Positions 16,649 to 25,825 of a stretch of 64,000 nt of DNA are shown here, piece after piece. The stretch comes from Prodigiosinella aquatilis. Its GTDB lineage: Bacteria > Pseudomonadota > Gammaproteobacteria > Enterobacterales > Enterobacteriaceae. The notes under the pieces are model-generated. The model made no database searches and had not been told where the DNA came from. It saw nothing but the letters and a program-made list of their open reading frames with translations. Where the stretch lies: NCBI GenBank assembly GCA_030388725.1, contig CP128857.1:186001-250000 (forward strand). Direction: 5' to 3'. A program made the translations under genes and the position numbers. Numbering within the stretch: position 1 is the stretch's first letter; every line of letters starts with the position of its first letter.

Positions 16649-18186
16649 ATGGCACATGACACGTCAGGAAGCCGGCTTATGTCCGGCGAATATGGATATG
16701 CTCTTACTCTGAAAAAACGCTATGACAATTTTATTGGTGGCGCCTGGGTTCCACCGGCTAGCGGAGAATACTACGTTAATCTGACTCCGATAACCGGTCA
16801 GCCACTATGTGAAGTTGCCAGCTCCAGTAATAAAGATGTGGATTATGCGCTTGATGCTGCGCATAAAGCCAAGGCGGAATGGGGAGCCATGTCGGCCGCA
16901 GAGCGGGCAACGATCTTGAATCGCATTGCTGATCGTATGGAACAGAATATCGATCTGCTGGCGAGTGCGGAAACCTGGGATAATGGTAAACCGATTCGTG
17001 AAACCACTAATGCGGATGTTCCGCTCGGTATTGACCATTTCCGCTACTTTGCCGCCTGTATTCGCGCACAGGAAGGTGCCATCAGTGAAATCGACAAAGA
17101 CACGGTGGCTTATCACTTCCATGAGCCGCTGGGTGTGGTGGGGCAAATTATTCCCTGGAACTTCCCACTGCTGATGGCCTGCTGGAAGATGGCTCCGGCG
17201 CTGGCCGCGGGTAACTGTATCGTGCTGAAACCCGCGAAACTGACACCACTCTCCGTGCTGATGCTGATGGAGCTGATTCAGGATCTGTTACCTCCAGGTG
17301 TGCTTAATGTGGTGAACGGTTCCGGTAGTGAGATTGGCGAGTATCTGGCGACATCGCCCCGTATTGCTAAAGTGGCGTTTACCGGCTCGACAGAAGTGGG
17401 TCAGCAGATCATGGGTTACGCGGCGCAGAATGTCATCCCGGTAACGTTGGAACTGGGGGGCAAGTCTCCCAATATCTTCTTTGCTGACGTTATGGATAAA
17501 GAAGATAGTTTCTTTGACAAGGTTCTGGAAGGGTTTGCCCTGTTTGCCTTTAATCAGGGGGAAGTCTGTACCTGTCCGAGCCGTGCGCTGGTGCAGGAAT
17601 CCATTTATGAACGCTTTATGGAGCGAGCCATCAAGCGAGTGGAGGCTATCCGCGTTGGCAACCCGCTCGATAGCCAAACCATGATGGGGGCGCAGGTTTC
17701 TGCCGGTCAGTTGGATACCATCCTTAACTATATTGATATTGGCAAGAAAGAAGGTGCGCGAGTGTTGACGGGGGAAATCGTAAGACACTGCCTGGCGATT
17801 TAACACAGGGTTACTATCTGGAACCTACCATTCTTTTTGGGGACAACAGCATGCGAGTGTTCCAGGAAGAAATATTTGGTCCAGTGTTGGCCGTGACGAC
17901 CTTCAAAACCATGGATGATGCGCTGGAAATCGCCAATGATACGGTATATGGATTGGGTGCGGGGGTATGGAGCCGTAATGGCAACATTGCCTATCGTATG
18001 GGGCGTGGTATTCAAGCCGGTCGTGTGTGGACCAACTGCTATCATGCCTATCCGGCACATGCGGCGTTTGGCGGGTACAAGCAGTCAGGTATGGGGCGTG
18101 AAAACCACAAGATGATGCTGGATCATTATCAGCAAACCAAATGTTTGCTGGTAAGTTACTCCGAGCAGCCGATGGGTCTGTTCTAA
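16649..18186 (+). pseudogene. aldB: Aldehyde dehydrogenase AldB, broken by a one-base frameshift
   Basis: The protein follows E. coli AldB nearly end to end (YDNFIGG, IIPWNFPLLMACWKMAPALA, FTGSTEVGQQIM, LELGGKSPNIFF, NQGEVCTCPSRALV with the catalytic Cys). The first frame stops at 17803 just after GARVLTGE. The rest, MRVFQEEIFGPVLA to the C-terminal GLF at 18186, continues in another frame. Adding one G to the five-G run at 17770-17774 restores LTGGNRKTLPGDLTQGYYLEP, which fits AldB. So this is a single-base loss in a homopolymer, from real decay, phase variation or a sequencing error. The intact enzyme would oxidise acetaldehyde and similar aldehydes in the cytoplasm. Confidence 0.9.
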
Positions 18187-18201
18187 CGCGGTTTCTCCTT
18201 T

Positions 18202-18225
18202 TCAGGGCTACTTCGGTGGCCCTGA
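18202..18225 (+). terminator. Hairpin after aldB
   Basis: TCAGGGC-TACTTCGGTG-GCCCTGA gives a perfect 7-bp stem 15 bases after the aldB stop, followed by a pyrimidine-rich stretch. Confidence 0.65.
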
Positions 18226-18365
18226 TATTTCTCTTCCCCTCTCTACCTCAGCTCAAATCTGATGTTGCGACGTTGAGGTTATGCAATGCAACCGATAAGC
18301 TGCACTGATCCCATTGGCGTCATCTCTGTATTGATGAGTCAATACAGCATGTCGCGGAGTTGTGC

Positions 18366-19358
18366 ATGACAGATAAGATCAAGTGGATTGATAACCTGCG
18401 GGCAGTGGCCTGCATGATGGTTATTCTTATCCACAGTACCTCTTGGTATGTTACGACAGGTGGTGAGCCGGGTGACAATTATTGGGAAGTGGCAAATATA
18501 CTGAATTCTGCTTCACGGGTTTGTGTACCGCTGTTCTTTATGATTTCAGGCTATCTATTTTTTGGGGAACGTCAGGCGCGAGGGAAACATTTTCTGCGCA
18601 TTGGTTTATGCATTCTGTTTTACAGCGTCGTTGCACTGCTCTACATGTCCACATTAACTCCGATGAATTCACTCCGCGCAATCAGCCATATACTACAGAA
18701 ACCGGTGTTTTATCACCTGTGGTTTTTCTATGCCATCGTCGTGATTTACCTGCTGTCGCCCTTGATTTGTGTGCGGTTGACATCAGTCAGCTATTTGATG
18801 GCGGTGATTGTCGTGCTGGCGGTAATCGCGAATCCAAACGCTGGTGACTGGCTGGTCGATGGCCGCAAATGGTTTCCGGTGAATCTCTATGTGTTTGGTG
18901 ACACATTTTACTATCTGTTATATGCCGTAACAGGAAGGGCATTAGGGATGATGGATATACCACGGAACGTCGCGAGAGCTGCGGTCGGGGTATTTGTACT
19001 GTGTGTGGTGTTGATCGCCGTGGGAACCCGGCAGCAAACAGAATCTAACGGTGATTTCGCCCAGACTTTCTATATCTACTGTAGTCCGTTGGTGTTTATT
19101 GCAGCAACCAGTCTGTTACTTGTTTTCAAATCTTATCTGAATGTACATGTTCCGTCAGGACTGGCGCTGATTTCACGCCATTCGTTGGCGATCTATGGCG
19201 TTCATGCACTGGTCATTCATTTTTTGCGTACACACGATCTGGAACTGGCCGATTATCCGGTGCTGGATATTATTTATGTATTTGCTGTCGCCTTAATGGT
19301 GAGTCTACTGTTTTCGATGCTGTTACAGCGAGTGGATAAGCGTCGTCTGATTTGCTGA
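18366..19358 (+). CDS. wecH: O-acetyltransferase WecH (YiaH), enterobacterial common antigen modification
   Basis: A 330-residue integral inner membrane acyltransferase of the acyltransferase-3 family, with about ten hydrophobic segments. It matches E. coli WecH/YiaH from the start (WIDNLRAVACMMVILIHSTSWYV, with the family's conserved His) through NSASRVCVPLFFMISGYLFFGE and ISRHSLAIYGVHALVIH. WecH adds O-acetyl groups to GlcNAc residues of enterobacterial common antigen. ATG at 18366 is preferred over an upstream TTG because it aligns with the E. coli start and follows a GGAG site. In E. coli yiaH is a near neighbour of aldB, so the synteny holds. Confidence 0.93.
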   Translation: MTDKIKWIDNLRAVACMMVILIHSTSWYVTTGGEPGDNYWEVANILNSASRVCVPLFFMISGYLFFGERQARGKHFLRIGLCILFYSVVALLYMSTLTPMNSLRAISHILQKPVFYHLWFFYAIVVIYLLSPLICVRLTSVSYLMAVIVVLAVIANPNAGDWLVDGRKWFPVNLYVFGDTFYYLLYAVTGRALGMMDIPRNVARAAVGVFVLCVVLIAVGTRQQTESNGDFAQTFYIYCSPLVFIAATSLLLVFKSYLNVHVPSGLALISRHSLAIYGVHALVIHFLRTHDLELADYPVLDIIYVFAVALMVSLLFSMLLQRVDKRRLIC

Positions 19359-19360
19359 TG

Positions 19361-20287
19361 TCACGGCTCCTGCTGCAAAATACGCAGTTGCGCCCGGCGT
19401 AGTTGACGTCCGGATGAAAAACCGGCCATCAAAGCGGCTTTTTCCAGTTTTAGCCCCTGCTGTAACCGCTGCTGTGCCACAGCCACTCGTAGCTGTTCAT
19501 GATATTCACGTACGCTGATACCTAAATGTTCGCGGAAAAGCCGGGTCAGGTGGCGGCTGCTAACGTGGACTTTGTCGGCAAGCTGCGTGAGTGACAATGC
19601 TGCTTCAGGTTCTGCGGATAATATATCCTGTGCCCGGTGGATAACCGGATGAAGGTGATTACGATGCTGTAACCAGGGCGAAAGTTGTTCATCGTTACCA
19701 GAGCGTCGGAAATAGATCACCATCTCGCGGGCAACGCGGAGCGATTGCTGCGGATCCAGAAAACGGCTAATCAAATGCAGCGAAAGATCAATTCCGGTGG
19801 TGATACCGGCACTGGTATAGACGCCCCGGTCTTCGACAAAAATCCGGTTTGCTTTAATCAACGCCAACGGTGCTTGCCGGGATAAACCTTCAATTACATC
19901 GTGGTGTGTGGTGCATTGATATCCATCCAGCAGCGTAGCTTGTGCCGCCAGCAACGCACCGGAACAGATGCAAACCAGCGTTATTGTCTGATCTCGCAGC
20001 ATGGGTTTTAGCTGCATCAGCCACTGTCGTGCTACGTCGGCTTGTGGTGTCGAGAAATAACGGTTGGAATCATATACACCGGGAACCACCAGGATACTTT
20101 CTGGTGGTAACGTCGGGGGTAGGGGTTGTAAATGACTCAGTGTCAGTCCGATTGAGCTGATAATATCGGTTTCCGGGCTGATGTAATGCAAATCAAACCG
20201 ACCCGCAAGTCGCAGAGTTTCTGCCGGACCGGTGACATCCAGGGTTAACACGCCGGGCAACAGCAGAAAATAGACTTGTCGTGTCAT
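19361..20287 (-). CDS. GlxA/FtrA-type AraC-family transcriptional regulator
   Basis: A 308-residue regulator made of an N-terminal DJ-1/PfpI-like amidase-fold domain (VYFLLLPGVLTLDVTGPAETLRLA, with CICSGALLAAQATLL at the nucleophile-elbow position) and a C-terminal AraC double helix-turn-helix (AALSLTQLADKVHVSSRHLTRLFREHLGISVREY). The start at 20287 gives the normal family length. It begins 7 bases after the isochorismatase-family gene and is probably co-transcribed with it, suggesting it senses or controls that enzyme's substrate. The target is unknown. Such regulators often act on amines or amino acid derivatives in other bacteria. Confidence 0.9.
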   Translation of the reverse strand: MTRQVYFLLLPGVLTLDVTGPAETLRLAGRFDLHYISPETDIISSIGLTLSHLQPLPPTLPPESILVVPGVYDSNRYFSTPQADVARQWLMQLKPMLRDQTITLVCICSGALLAAQATLLDGYQCTTHHDVIEGLSRQAPLALIKANRIFVEDRGVYTSAGITTGIDLSLHLISRFLDPQQSLRVAREMVIYFRRSGNDEQLSPWLQHRNHLHPVIHRAQDILSAEPEAALSLTQLADKVHVSSRHLTRLFREHLGISVREYHEQLRVAVAQQRLQQGLKLEKAALMAGFSSGRQLRRAQLRILQQEP

Positions 20288-20294
20288 GATGTTA

Positions 20295-20846
20295 TTACTC
20301 CGCGTGGTTAAGCTTTTCCAGACACTCATCCACAGTACAGATAGCGGCAAAACGGTCAATCAGCACAGTTTCTGTCCGGTGTTTCAGTTGGCTGGTGCTC
20401 AGGGTTTGCCCACGGTGAGTCATCGGGAATGTCATGGTAGCGTCAGTGACAAACGTTACCTGATAGCCCAGATCGGACGCAACCCGCGCGGTGGTTTCAC
20501 AGCATTGTTCAGTGCGTAAGCCTGAAATAATCAGATGATCTATGCCTTGTTGCTGTAGCCATTCATTCAATCCTGATTCAGTCAGAGCATTGTGTACGTG
20601 TTTATGTACCTGAATATCGGGTTGATGGGTCAAAAATGGCAACCGGGTAACATAGCCGGATTCCAGAGAAAACGGTCCTGTATCGGAAACATGAAAAACG
20701 TCAACCAGAGAGACACCCAGCCGTTTACAGCCATCGATCAGTCGCAGTATTTCGCTCTGAAAGGCCGGTACATCTTGTTCTTGCCAGAAGGGGCGGTGAA
20801 GAAAAGATTCTTGTACATCAATAATTAATAGCGCACTGCGTGACAT
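20295..20846 (-). CDS. Isochorismatase-family cysteine hydrolase
   Basis: A 183-residue enzyme of the isochorismatase-like hydrolase superfamily. Catalytic features are the Asp in LLIIDVQESF near the start, a Lys in QVHKHVHNAL, and the Cys in LRTEQCCETTARVASDLGY. These form the Asp-Lys-Cys triad used by nicotinamidases and related amidohydrolases. The start at 20846 (MSRSALL) follows a perfect AAGGAG site. It is the first gene of a two-gene unit with the GlxA-type regulator. The substrate cannot be told from sequence; a small amide or isochorismate-like compound is likely. Confidence 0.9.
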   Translation of the reverse strand: MSRSALLIIDVQESFLHRPFWQEQDVPAFQSEILRLIDGCKRLGVSLVDVFHVSDTGPFSLESGYVTRLPFLTHQPDIQVHKHVHNALTESGLNEWLQQQGIDHLIISGLRTEQCCETTARVASDLGYQVTFVTDATMTFPMTHRGQTLSTSQLKHRTETVLIDRFAAICTVDECLEKLNHAE

Positions 20847-21030
20847 GGTCTGTCTCCTTATCGTGTTGGTGACAGCCATAATGCGGTAATCATCGAGAGG
20901 AAAGAAGGCCAAATCAGGACATAACCAGGCTGAATCAGGACGACTTGATCCCTGCTTTAACGACGTTGCCTGAAATGTTCTTCTTTTTCATTTACAGTGG
21001 CTAATGTGTTGCATTCACAACGACTAATTA

Positions 21031-21052
21031 TGTAGCGGCGCGAGCCGCTACA
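21031..21052 (-). terminator. Strong hairpin downstream of xylB
   Basis: TGTAGCGGC and GCCGCTACA form a perfect 9-bp stem with a four-base loop, 17 bases after the xylB stop. There is no T run, so a terminator or RNA-stabilising role is inferred. Confidence 0.45.
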
Positions 21053-21068
21053 ATACAGGTTTGGTGAA

Positions 21069-22526
21069 TTACACCATCAGCGGACTGAGTTGCTGATAAA
21101 GTTTCTGGAAAGTTTCCCGCTGTTGCGCATAGCTGGCATGGCGCTGCGGATCGGGATAATGGGTTTGTTCCAGCGGGAGTTGTGGCAATAACTGTTCCAG
21201 CGGTATTTGTGGGTTGAGTGCGATTTGTGCCAGACGGGCTGCCCCCAGTGCGGGGCCAACATCACCACCAGTACGGTATTCCAACGTTTTCCCGCTGATG
21301 TCTGCCAGTATTTGTCGCCAGTACGCGCTGCGGGCACCGCCACCAATCAGCGTGATTCGTTCAGGTTGTAAGCCCGTCATGTGCAGGGCATCCATACCGT
21401 CCGCCAGCGCGAATCCAACCCCTTCCAATACGGCGCGAGCCAATTCCGCCGGGCCATGCGAATGTGTCAGTCCCCAAAATGCCCCCTTTGCCTGAGGATT
21501 ATTATGGGGTGTGCGCTCACCGGATAGATAAGGCAGGAACCAAACCGGTGTCGCTTTTTCATTCACCTGTTGTTCCGCTTCTGCCAGTAGTGCCGCTACG
21601 CTGTCAGCACGGGTCAACCGGGCGGCCCAGTCAAGGCAGGAAGCTGCACTGAGCATCACGGACATCAGGTGCCAGGTATCAGGTAGCGCATGGCAGAAAC
21701 TGTGTACTGCACGCTGAGGATTGCTGAGGAAACCGTCACTGACGGCAAAATAAACCCCCGAAGTTCCCAGTGATAACATGGCTTGACCGGGTTGGTATAA
21801 CCCCACACCGATAGCGCCTGCCGCGTTGTCTCCTCCGCCAGCGACGACCGGAACGGGTTTCATCCCCCAACGTGCTGCGACATCGGATAGCAAATGACCC
21901 GTGATCTGATTGCCTTCATACAGCGTGGGCATCTGGTCTCGGGTAAGAGAACAGGCTTGCAGTAGCGCATCGCTCCAGTCCCGTTTGGCAACATCCAACC
22001 ACAATGTACCCGCGGCATCGGACATATCGCTGGCGAAGTCGCCGGTCATCCGCCAGCGTAAGTAATCTTTTGGGAGTAGCACTTTGTCGATTTTATCGAA
22101 TATATCGGACTCATACTCCTGTACCCATTTCAGTTTTGGCGCGGTAAAGCCCGGCATCATCAGGTTGCCGGTGATGAGCCGGGAACGGGGCACCAACTGC
22201 TCTAGTTCCAGGCATTGTGCGGCACTACGCCCGTCGTTCCACAAAATGGCAGGTCGCAACACGCGTTGCTGCTTGTCCAGCAAGGTGGCACCGTGCATCT
22301 GTCCAGAGAGCCCCACGGCCTTTACTGTGTGTAAATCATGCTGTGCTGCCAGTGCTCGCATCGCTTCATCAGTGGCCTGCCACCAGTGCTCTGGCTCCTG
22401 CTCTGACCACAATGGATGTGGGCGGGAAACGGTCAATGTGGCATGGTGACTGGCGATAACCTCGCCGGTTTCACTCAATAAAATGGCTTTAACGCCCGAT
22501 GTTCCGAGATCAATACCGATATACAT
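21069..22526 (-). CDS. xylB: Xylulokinase
   Basis: A 485-residue FGGY-family kinase that phosphorylates D-xylulose to xylulose-5-phosphate in the cytoplasm. Features: IGIDLGTSGVKAILL at the N-terminus (ATP-binding fold), LSGQMHGATLLD, NDGRSAAQC, VVAGGGDNAAGAIGVG with the catalytic Asp region, LPYLSGERTPHN, and IGGGARSAYWRQILADISG. Length matches E. coli XylB. It is transcribed after xylA, separated from it by about 295 bases that hold a long ERIC element, so coupling with xylA may be weaker than in E. coli. Confidence 0.97.
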   Translation of the reverse strand: MYIGIDLGTSGVKAILLSETGEVIASHHATLTVSRPHPLWSEQEPEHWWQATDEAMRALAAQHDLHTVKAVGLSGQMHGATLLDKQQRVLRPAILWNDGRSAAQCLELEQLVPRSRLITGNLMMPGFTAPKLKWVQEYESDIFDKIDKVLLPKDYLRWRMTGDFASDMSDAAGTLWLDVAKRDWSDALLQACSLTRDQMPTLYEGNQITGHLLSDVAARWGMKPVPVVAGGGDNAAGAIGVGLYQPGQAMLSLGTSGVYFAVSDGFLSNPQRAVHSFCHALPDTWHLMSVMLSAASCLDWAARLTRADSVAALLAEAEQQVNEKATPVWFLPYLSGERTPHNNPQAKGAFWGLTHSHGPAELARAVLEGVGFALADGMDALHMTGLQPERITLIGGGARSAYWRQILADISGKTLEYRTGGDVGPALGAARLAQIALNPQIPLEQLLPQLPLEQTHYPDPQRHASYAQQRETFQKLYQQLSPLMV

Positions 22527-22632
22527 GCGGTGCCTCGCTGTGCTGTTGTCCTATCCTGGTCAGACCGTTTTCTTTCACATTGGGAACGGGATGGTGTTCA
22601 TTCCCCTTATTACTTATTCATTGCTGACTGAT

Positions 22633-22805
22633 ATATACCCGTCATCTTTAGCGTTGTCGGTGCGTGTGCTTTTCTCGGTTACTCGGCCCATTCTTGGGCC
22701 TCGCTCCTTTGGGGCCGCAGCCACCTCAGAGGCTGGCTTGAGTAAGCTTCCGGGGATTCGCTGCGTTGCCGCCTTCCTGCAATTCGAATTACTCAGGGTA
22801 TATAA
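22633..22805 (+). repeat. ERIC element, long form, between xylA and xylB
   Basis: Begins TATACCCGTCATC and ends CAATTCGAATTACTCAGGGTATATA, with GTAAGCTTCCGGGGATTCGC and TTGCCGCCTTCCTGC between. It carries the same internal insert (TTCTTGGGCC... TTTGGGGCCGC) as the copy at 11795-11998. Confidence 0.9.
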
Positions 22806-22821
22806 GCGTTAAGTCAGCGCG

Positions 22822-24141
22822 TTAATCAAACAGATAGTGATTAACCAGATTTTCCAGGCGTTCCTGATGTCCACTCTGGTGATGTGGCGCCAACTGATGA
22901 CTTTCTGCGTATTTCGAGAGTATTTCCAGTGACGCTTTACCTTGTAGGATTTGCTGTCCCAATTCACTGTTCCAGCCAGCATAGCGTTTGGCAACCAATT
23001 GATTAAGCTGGTTATCCTCAATCATGCGAGCAGCAACCTTCAACGATAGAGCCATTGTGTCCATTGCACCAATGTGGCCGTAGAACAGGTCATATTTGTC
23101 AGTGCTTTGACGGCGGACTTTGGCATCGAAATTAAGCCCCCCGGTAGTAAACCCTCCGGCTTTGAGGATTTCATGCATTACCAAGGCATTCTCTTCGACA
23201 CTATTGGGGAATTGATCGGTATCCCAACCTGATTGCGGGTCACCGCGATTGGCATCGACAGAACCGAAAATACCCAGTGCAATAGCCGTTGCAATTTCAT
23301 GGTGGAAAGTGTGTCCGGCCAATGTTGCATGGTTCGCCTCGACGTTAACCTTAATCTCTTTTTCCAGTCCAAACTGTTTCAGGAAACCATAGACTGTGGC
23401 GACGTCATAGTCATACTGATGTTTTGTGGGCTCCTGTGGCTTGGGTTCAATAAGCAATGTCCCCTGGAAACCTATTTTATGTTTGTGTTCCACCACCATC
23501 TGCATAAAGCGACCAATCTGTTCACGTTCCTGACGCAGGTCGGTATTCAGCAGTGTCTCATAGCCTTCACGGCCACCCCATAACACATAATTCTCGCCGC
23601 CCAGCGTTTTGGTGGCGTTCATGGCGGTGAACACCTGTGTCGCGGCCCAGGCAAACACTTCTGGATCGGGATTGGTCGCGGCCCCGGCCCCATAACGTGG
23701 ATGGGTAAAACAGTTCGCAGTTCCCCATAGAAGTTTCACGCCACTTTCCTGCTGCTTGGCTGCCAGAATATCCACCATTTCAGCGAAATTGTTCAGATAC
23801 TCTTTCAGTGAGTTGCCTTCCGGTGAAACATCCACATCATGAAAACAGTAGTAAGGGGCACCCAGCTTGCTGAGAAACTCAAAGGCGATATCGGCTTTAC
23901 GTTTTGCCAGAGCCAGGGCGTCACCTGACTGTTGCCACGGACGTTCGAACGCGCCGACACCAAACATGTCGGAACCATTCCAACAGAAAGTATGCCAGTA
24001 GCAAACGGCAAAACGTAGATGGTCGGCCATTCGCTTACCAAGAATTTCCTGATCGGGATTGTAATGACGAAAAGCGAATGGATTGGTACTGTTAGTACCC
24101 TCAAAACGGACTTTTTCAATTTGATCAAAATAAGCGTGCAT
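22822..24141 (-). CDS. xylA: Xylose isomerase
   Basis: A 439-residue cytoplasmic metal-dependent isomerase converting D-xylose to D-xylulose. The start at 24141 (MHAYFDQIEKVRFEG) follows AAGGAG and matches the E. coli protein. Family signatures present: FCWNGSDMFGVGAF, YYCFHDVDVSPEG with the active-site His and Asp, LLIEPKPQEPTKHQYD and NVEANHATLAGHTFHHE, and DANRGDPQSGWDTDQFP for metal binding. It heads xylAB, divergent from xylFGH-R. Upstream DNA keeps the E. coli xylA promoter and XylR site almost letter for letter. Confidence 0.98.
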   Translation of the reverse strand: MHAYFDQIEKVRFEGTNSTNPFAFRHYNPDQEILGKRMADHLRFAVCYWHTFCWNGSDMFGVGAFERPWQQSGDALALAKRKADIAFEFLSKLGAPYYCFHDVDVSPEGNSLKEYLNNFAEMVDILAAKQQESGVKLLWGTANCFTHPRYGAGAATNPDPEVFAWAATQVFTAMNATKTLGGENYVLWGGREGYETLLNTDLRQEREQIGRFMQMVVEHKHKIGFQGTLLIEPKPQEPTKHQYDYDVATVYGFLKQFGLEKEIKVNVEANHATLAGHTFHHEIATAIALGIFGSVDANRGDPQSGWDTDQFPNSVEENALVMHEILKAGGFTTGGLNFDAKVRRQSTDKYDLFYGHIGAMDTMALSLKVAARMIEDNQLNQLVAKRYAGWNSELGQQILQGKASLEILSKYAESHQLAPHHQSGHQERLENLVNHYLFD

Positions 24142-24206
24142 TGTGAACTCCTTAGAAACCACCCATATGACAGTTCGGGACAATGATTCATATTCTGATC
24201 TTGCCG

Positions 24207-24250
24207 TGATTTGCTCAATTACGTTATTTCACACTGAAATTGAGATAATT
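24207..24250 (-). promoter_or_regulatory. xylA promoter / XylR operator region
   Basis: The stretch containing TGCTCAATTACGTTATTTC, CACTG and TTGAGATAATT is nearly the same as the region before E. coli xylA. There XylR and CRP activate the divergent xylA and xylF promoters. It ends about 65 bases before the xylA start. Confidence 0.7.
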
Positions 24251-24360
24251 ATTAAATGTGCACTGCGTCGCAAAAAATGGACGTCATTAACGCTGAATAC
24301 ATTTCGCAAAGTTTGGAATAAGTAGGCTCGGCAACGACAATAAAACATGACCGCTATCAA

Positions 24361-24412
24361 AAAATAACAATTAAACCAAAAAACATAATTAAGGGATAAA
24401 AATCTGTAATTG
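24361..24412 (+). promoter_or_regulatory. xylF promoter / XylR operator region
   Basis: Contains AATTAAACCAAAAAACATAA and GGATAAAAATCTGTAATTG, closely matching the XylR half-sites before E. coli xylF. In this genome an ERIC copy has been added between this site and the xylF start. Confidence 0.7.
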
Positions 24413-24471
24413 ATGCAAAACAGATTAACGTGAACAATCCTGCTGGTTATTGAAGTTTTGTGTCCTGCATC

Positions 24472-24601
24472 TATACCCGTCATATTGCACGTTGCAGGTG
24501 TATTAGCTGCCTTTGCTCACCTCAGTCACTTACTTCTGTAAGCTTCTGGTGGTTCACCTGGTTGCTGATTTCCTGCCACTCAAATTATTTAAGGTATATA
24601 T
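24472..24601 (+). repeat. ERIC element (about 130 bp) in the xylF leader
   Basis: TATACCCGTCATATTGCACGTTGC at the left, TCACTTACTTCTGTAAGCTTC at the centre, and TGCCACTCAAATTATTTAAGGTATATA at the right give a full-length ordinary ERIC. It ends 18 bases before the xylF ATG, so it should be transcribed into the xylFGH leader. Confidence 0.92.
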
Positions 24602-24619
24602 AAAAAAAGGTACTCTACG

Positions 24620-25618
24620 ATGAAAGCTAAACACTTTTTACTGTCAGTTTGTGCCGCACTTGCCATAATCGCTCAACCCGGGTTTGCCAAAGAAGTAAAA
24701 ATAGGTATGGCGATTGATGATTTACGTCTCGAACGTTGGCAAAAAGACCGTGACATCTTTGTACAAAAAGCGGAAGCACAAGGGGCCAAGGTTTTTGTTC
24801 AATCGGCAAACGGTAATGAAGAGACTCAGATGGATCAAATAGAAAATATGATCAATCGAGGCGTCGATGTCCTGGTTATTATTCCTTATAACGGTAAGGT
24901 ATTAAGTAATGTGATTGCAGAAGCCAAACGAGAAGGTATTAAGGTTCTGGCTTATGATCGTATGATAAATAATGCCGACGTGGATTTTTATATTTCCTTT
25001 GATAATGAAAAGGTCGGTGAGTTACAAGCGAAATATCTGATCAGCAAAGTTCCTCAAGGTAATTATTTTCTGATGGGAGGATCACCGGTTGATAACAATG
25101 CCAAACTTTTCCGGCAAGGGCAGATGAAAGTCTTAAAACCGCTGATTGATAGTGGGAAAATTCACATCGTCGGGGACCAGTGGGTGGATGCCTGGTTACC
25201 GGAAAATGCCTTGAAAATTATGGAAAATGCCCTGACGGCCAATAACAACAAAATTGACGCTGTTGTCGCCTCCAATGATGCGACTGCTGGCGGTGCGATT
25301 CAGGCACTGTCTGCTCAGGGATTGGCGGGCAAGGTCGCTATATCAGGCCAGGATGCTGACTTGGCGGCTATAAAACGGATTGTAGCTGGTACGCAGACCA
25401 TGACGGTCTACAAGCCTATCAGCAAGTTGGCACAAGATGCCGCTGATATTGCCGTGGAACTGGGACAAGGGAAAACGCCGAAGTCTAATGCCACACTCAA
25501 CAATGGTCTGAAAGATATCCCTTCCTTCCTGTTGACACCTATTCCTGTCGATAAATCGAATATTGACAGTACCGTCATTGCTGATGGCTTCCAGAAAAAA
25601 TCGGATGTCTATAACTGA
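24620..25618 (+). CDS. xylF: D-xylose ABC transporter, periplasmic binding protein
   Basis: A 332-residue sugar-binding protein. The signal peptide MKAKHFLLSVCAALAIIAQPGFA is followed by KEVKIGMAIDDLRLERWQKD, a typical XylF start. Later blocks are SANGNEETQMDQIENMI, VLAYDRMINNADVDFYISFDN, and VVASNDATAGGAIQALSAQGLAGKVAISGQDAD. It binds xylose in the periplasm and delivers it to XylGH. The ribosome site is modest (AAGG, 10 bases upstream) and lies right after an ERIC element. A 205-base gap before xylG holds a small hairpin (TATCAC... GTGATA), which could lower xylGH relative to xylF. Confidence 0.97.
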   Translation: MKAKHFLLSVCAALAIIAQPGFAKEVKIGMAIDDLRLERWQKDRDIFVQKAEAQGAKVFVQSANGNEETQMDQIENMINRGVDVLVIIPYNGKVLSNVIAEAKREGIKVLAYDRMINNADVDFYISFDNEKVGELQAKYLISKVPQGNYFLMGGSPVDNNAKLFRQGQMKVLKPLIDSGKIHIVGDQWVDAWLPENALKIMENALTANNNKIDAVVASNDATAGGAIQALSAQGLAGKVAISGQDADLAAIKRIVAGTQTMTVYKPISKLAQDAADIAVELGQGKTPKSNATLNNGLKDIPSFLLTPIPVDKSNIDSTVIADGFQKKSDVYN

Positions 25619-25825
25619 TGCATATCACTTAAGCGTGATACGCAGGGTGAGTTCGGGGATGGGGTTCATTGAAGTGCTCCCATCCTCGAGCCATCAACAC
25701 GTTAACTGATTGATAGTAGATGTTTACTGACCGGTTTTTCCTGAGTCAGGGGAGTAGCGTAGTCCCATCAACGATCGGGCTATTCTCATTAGATTTGGCA
25801 CCTACCTGGTTTTATGGAGGTTGCT

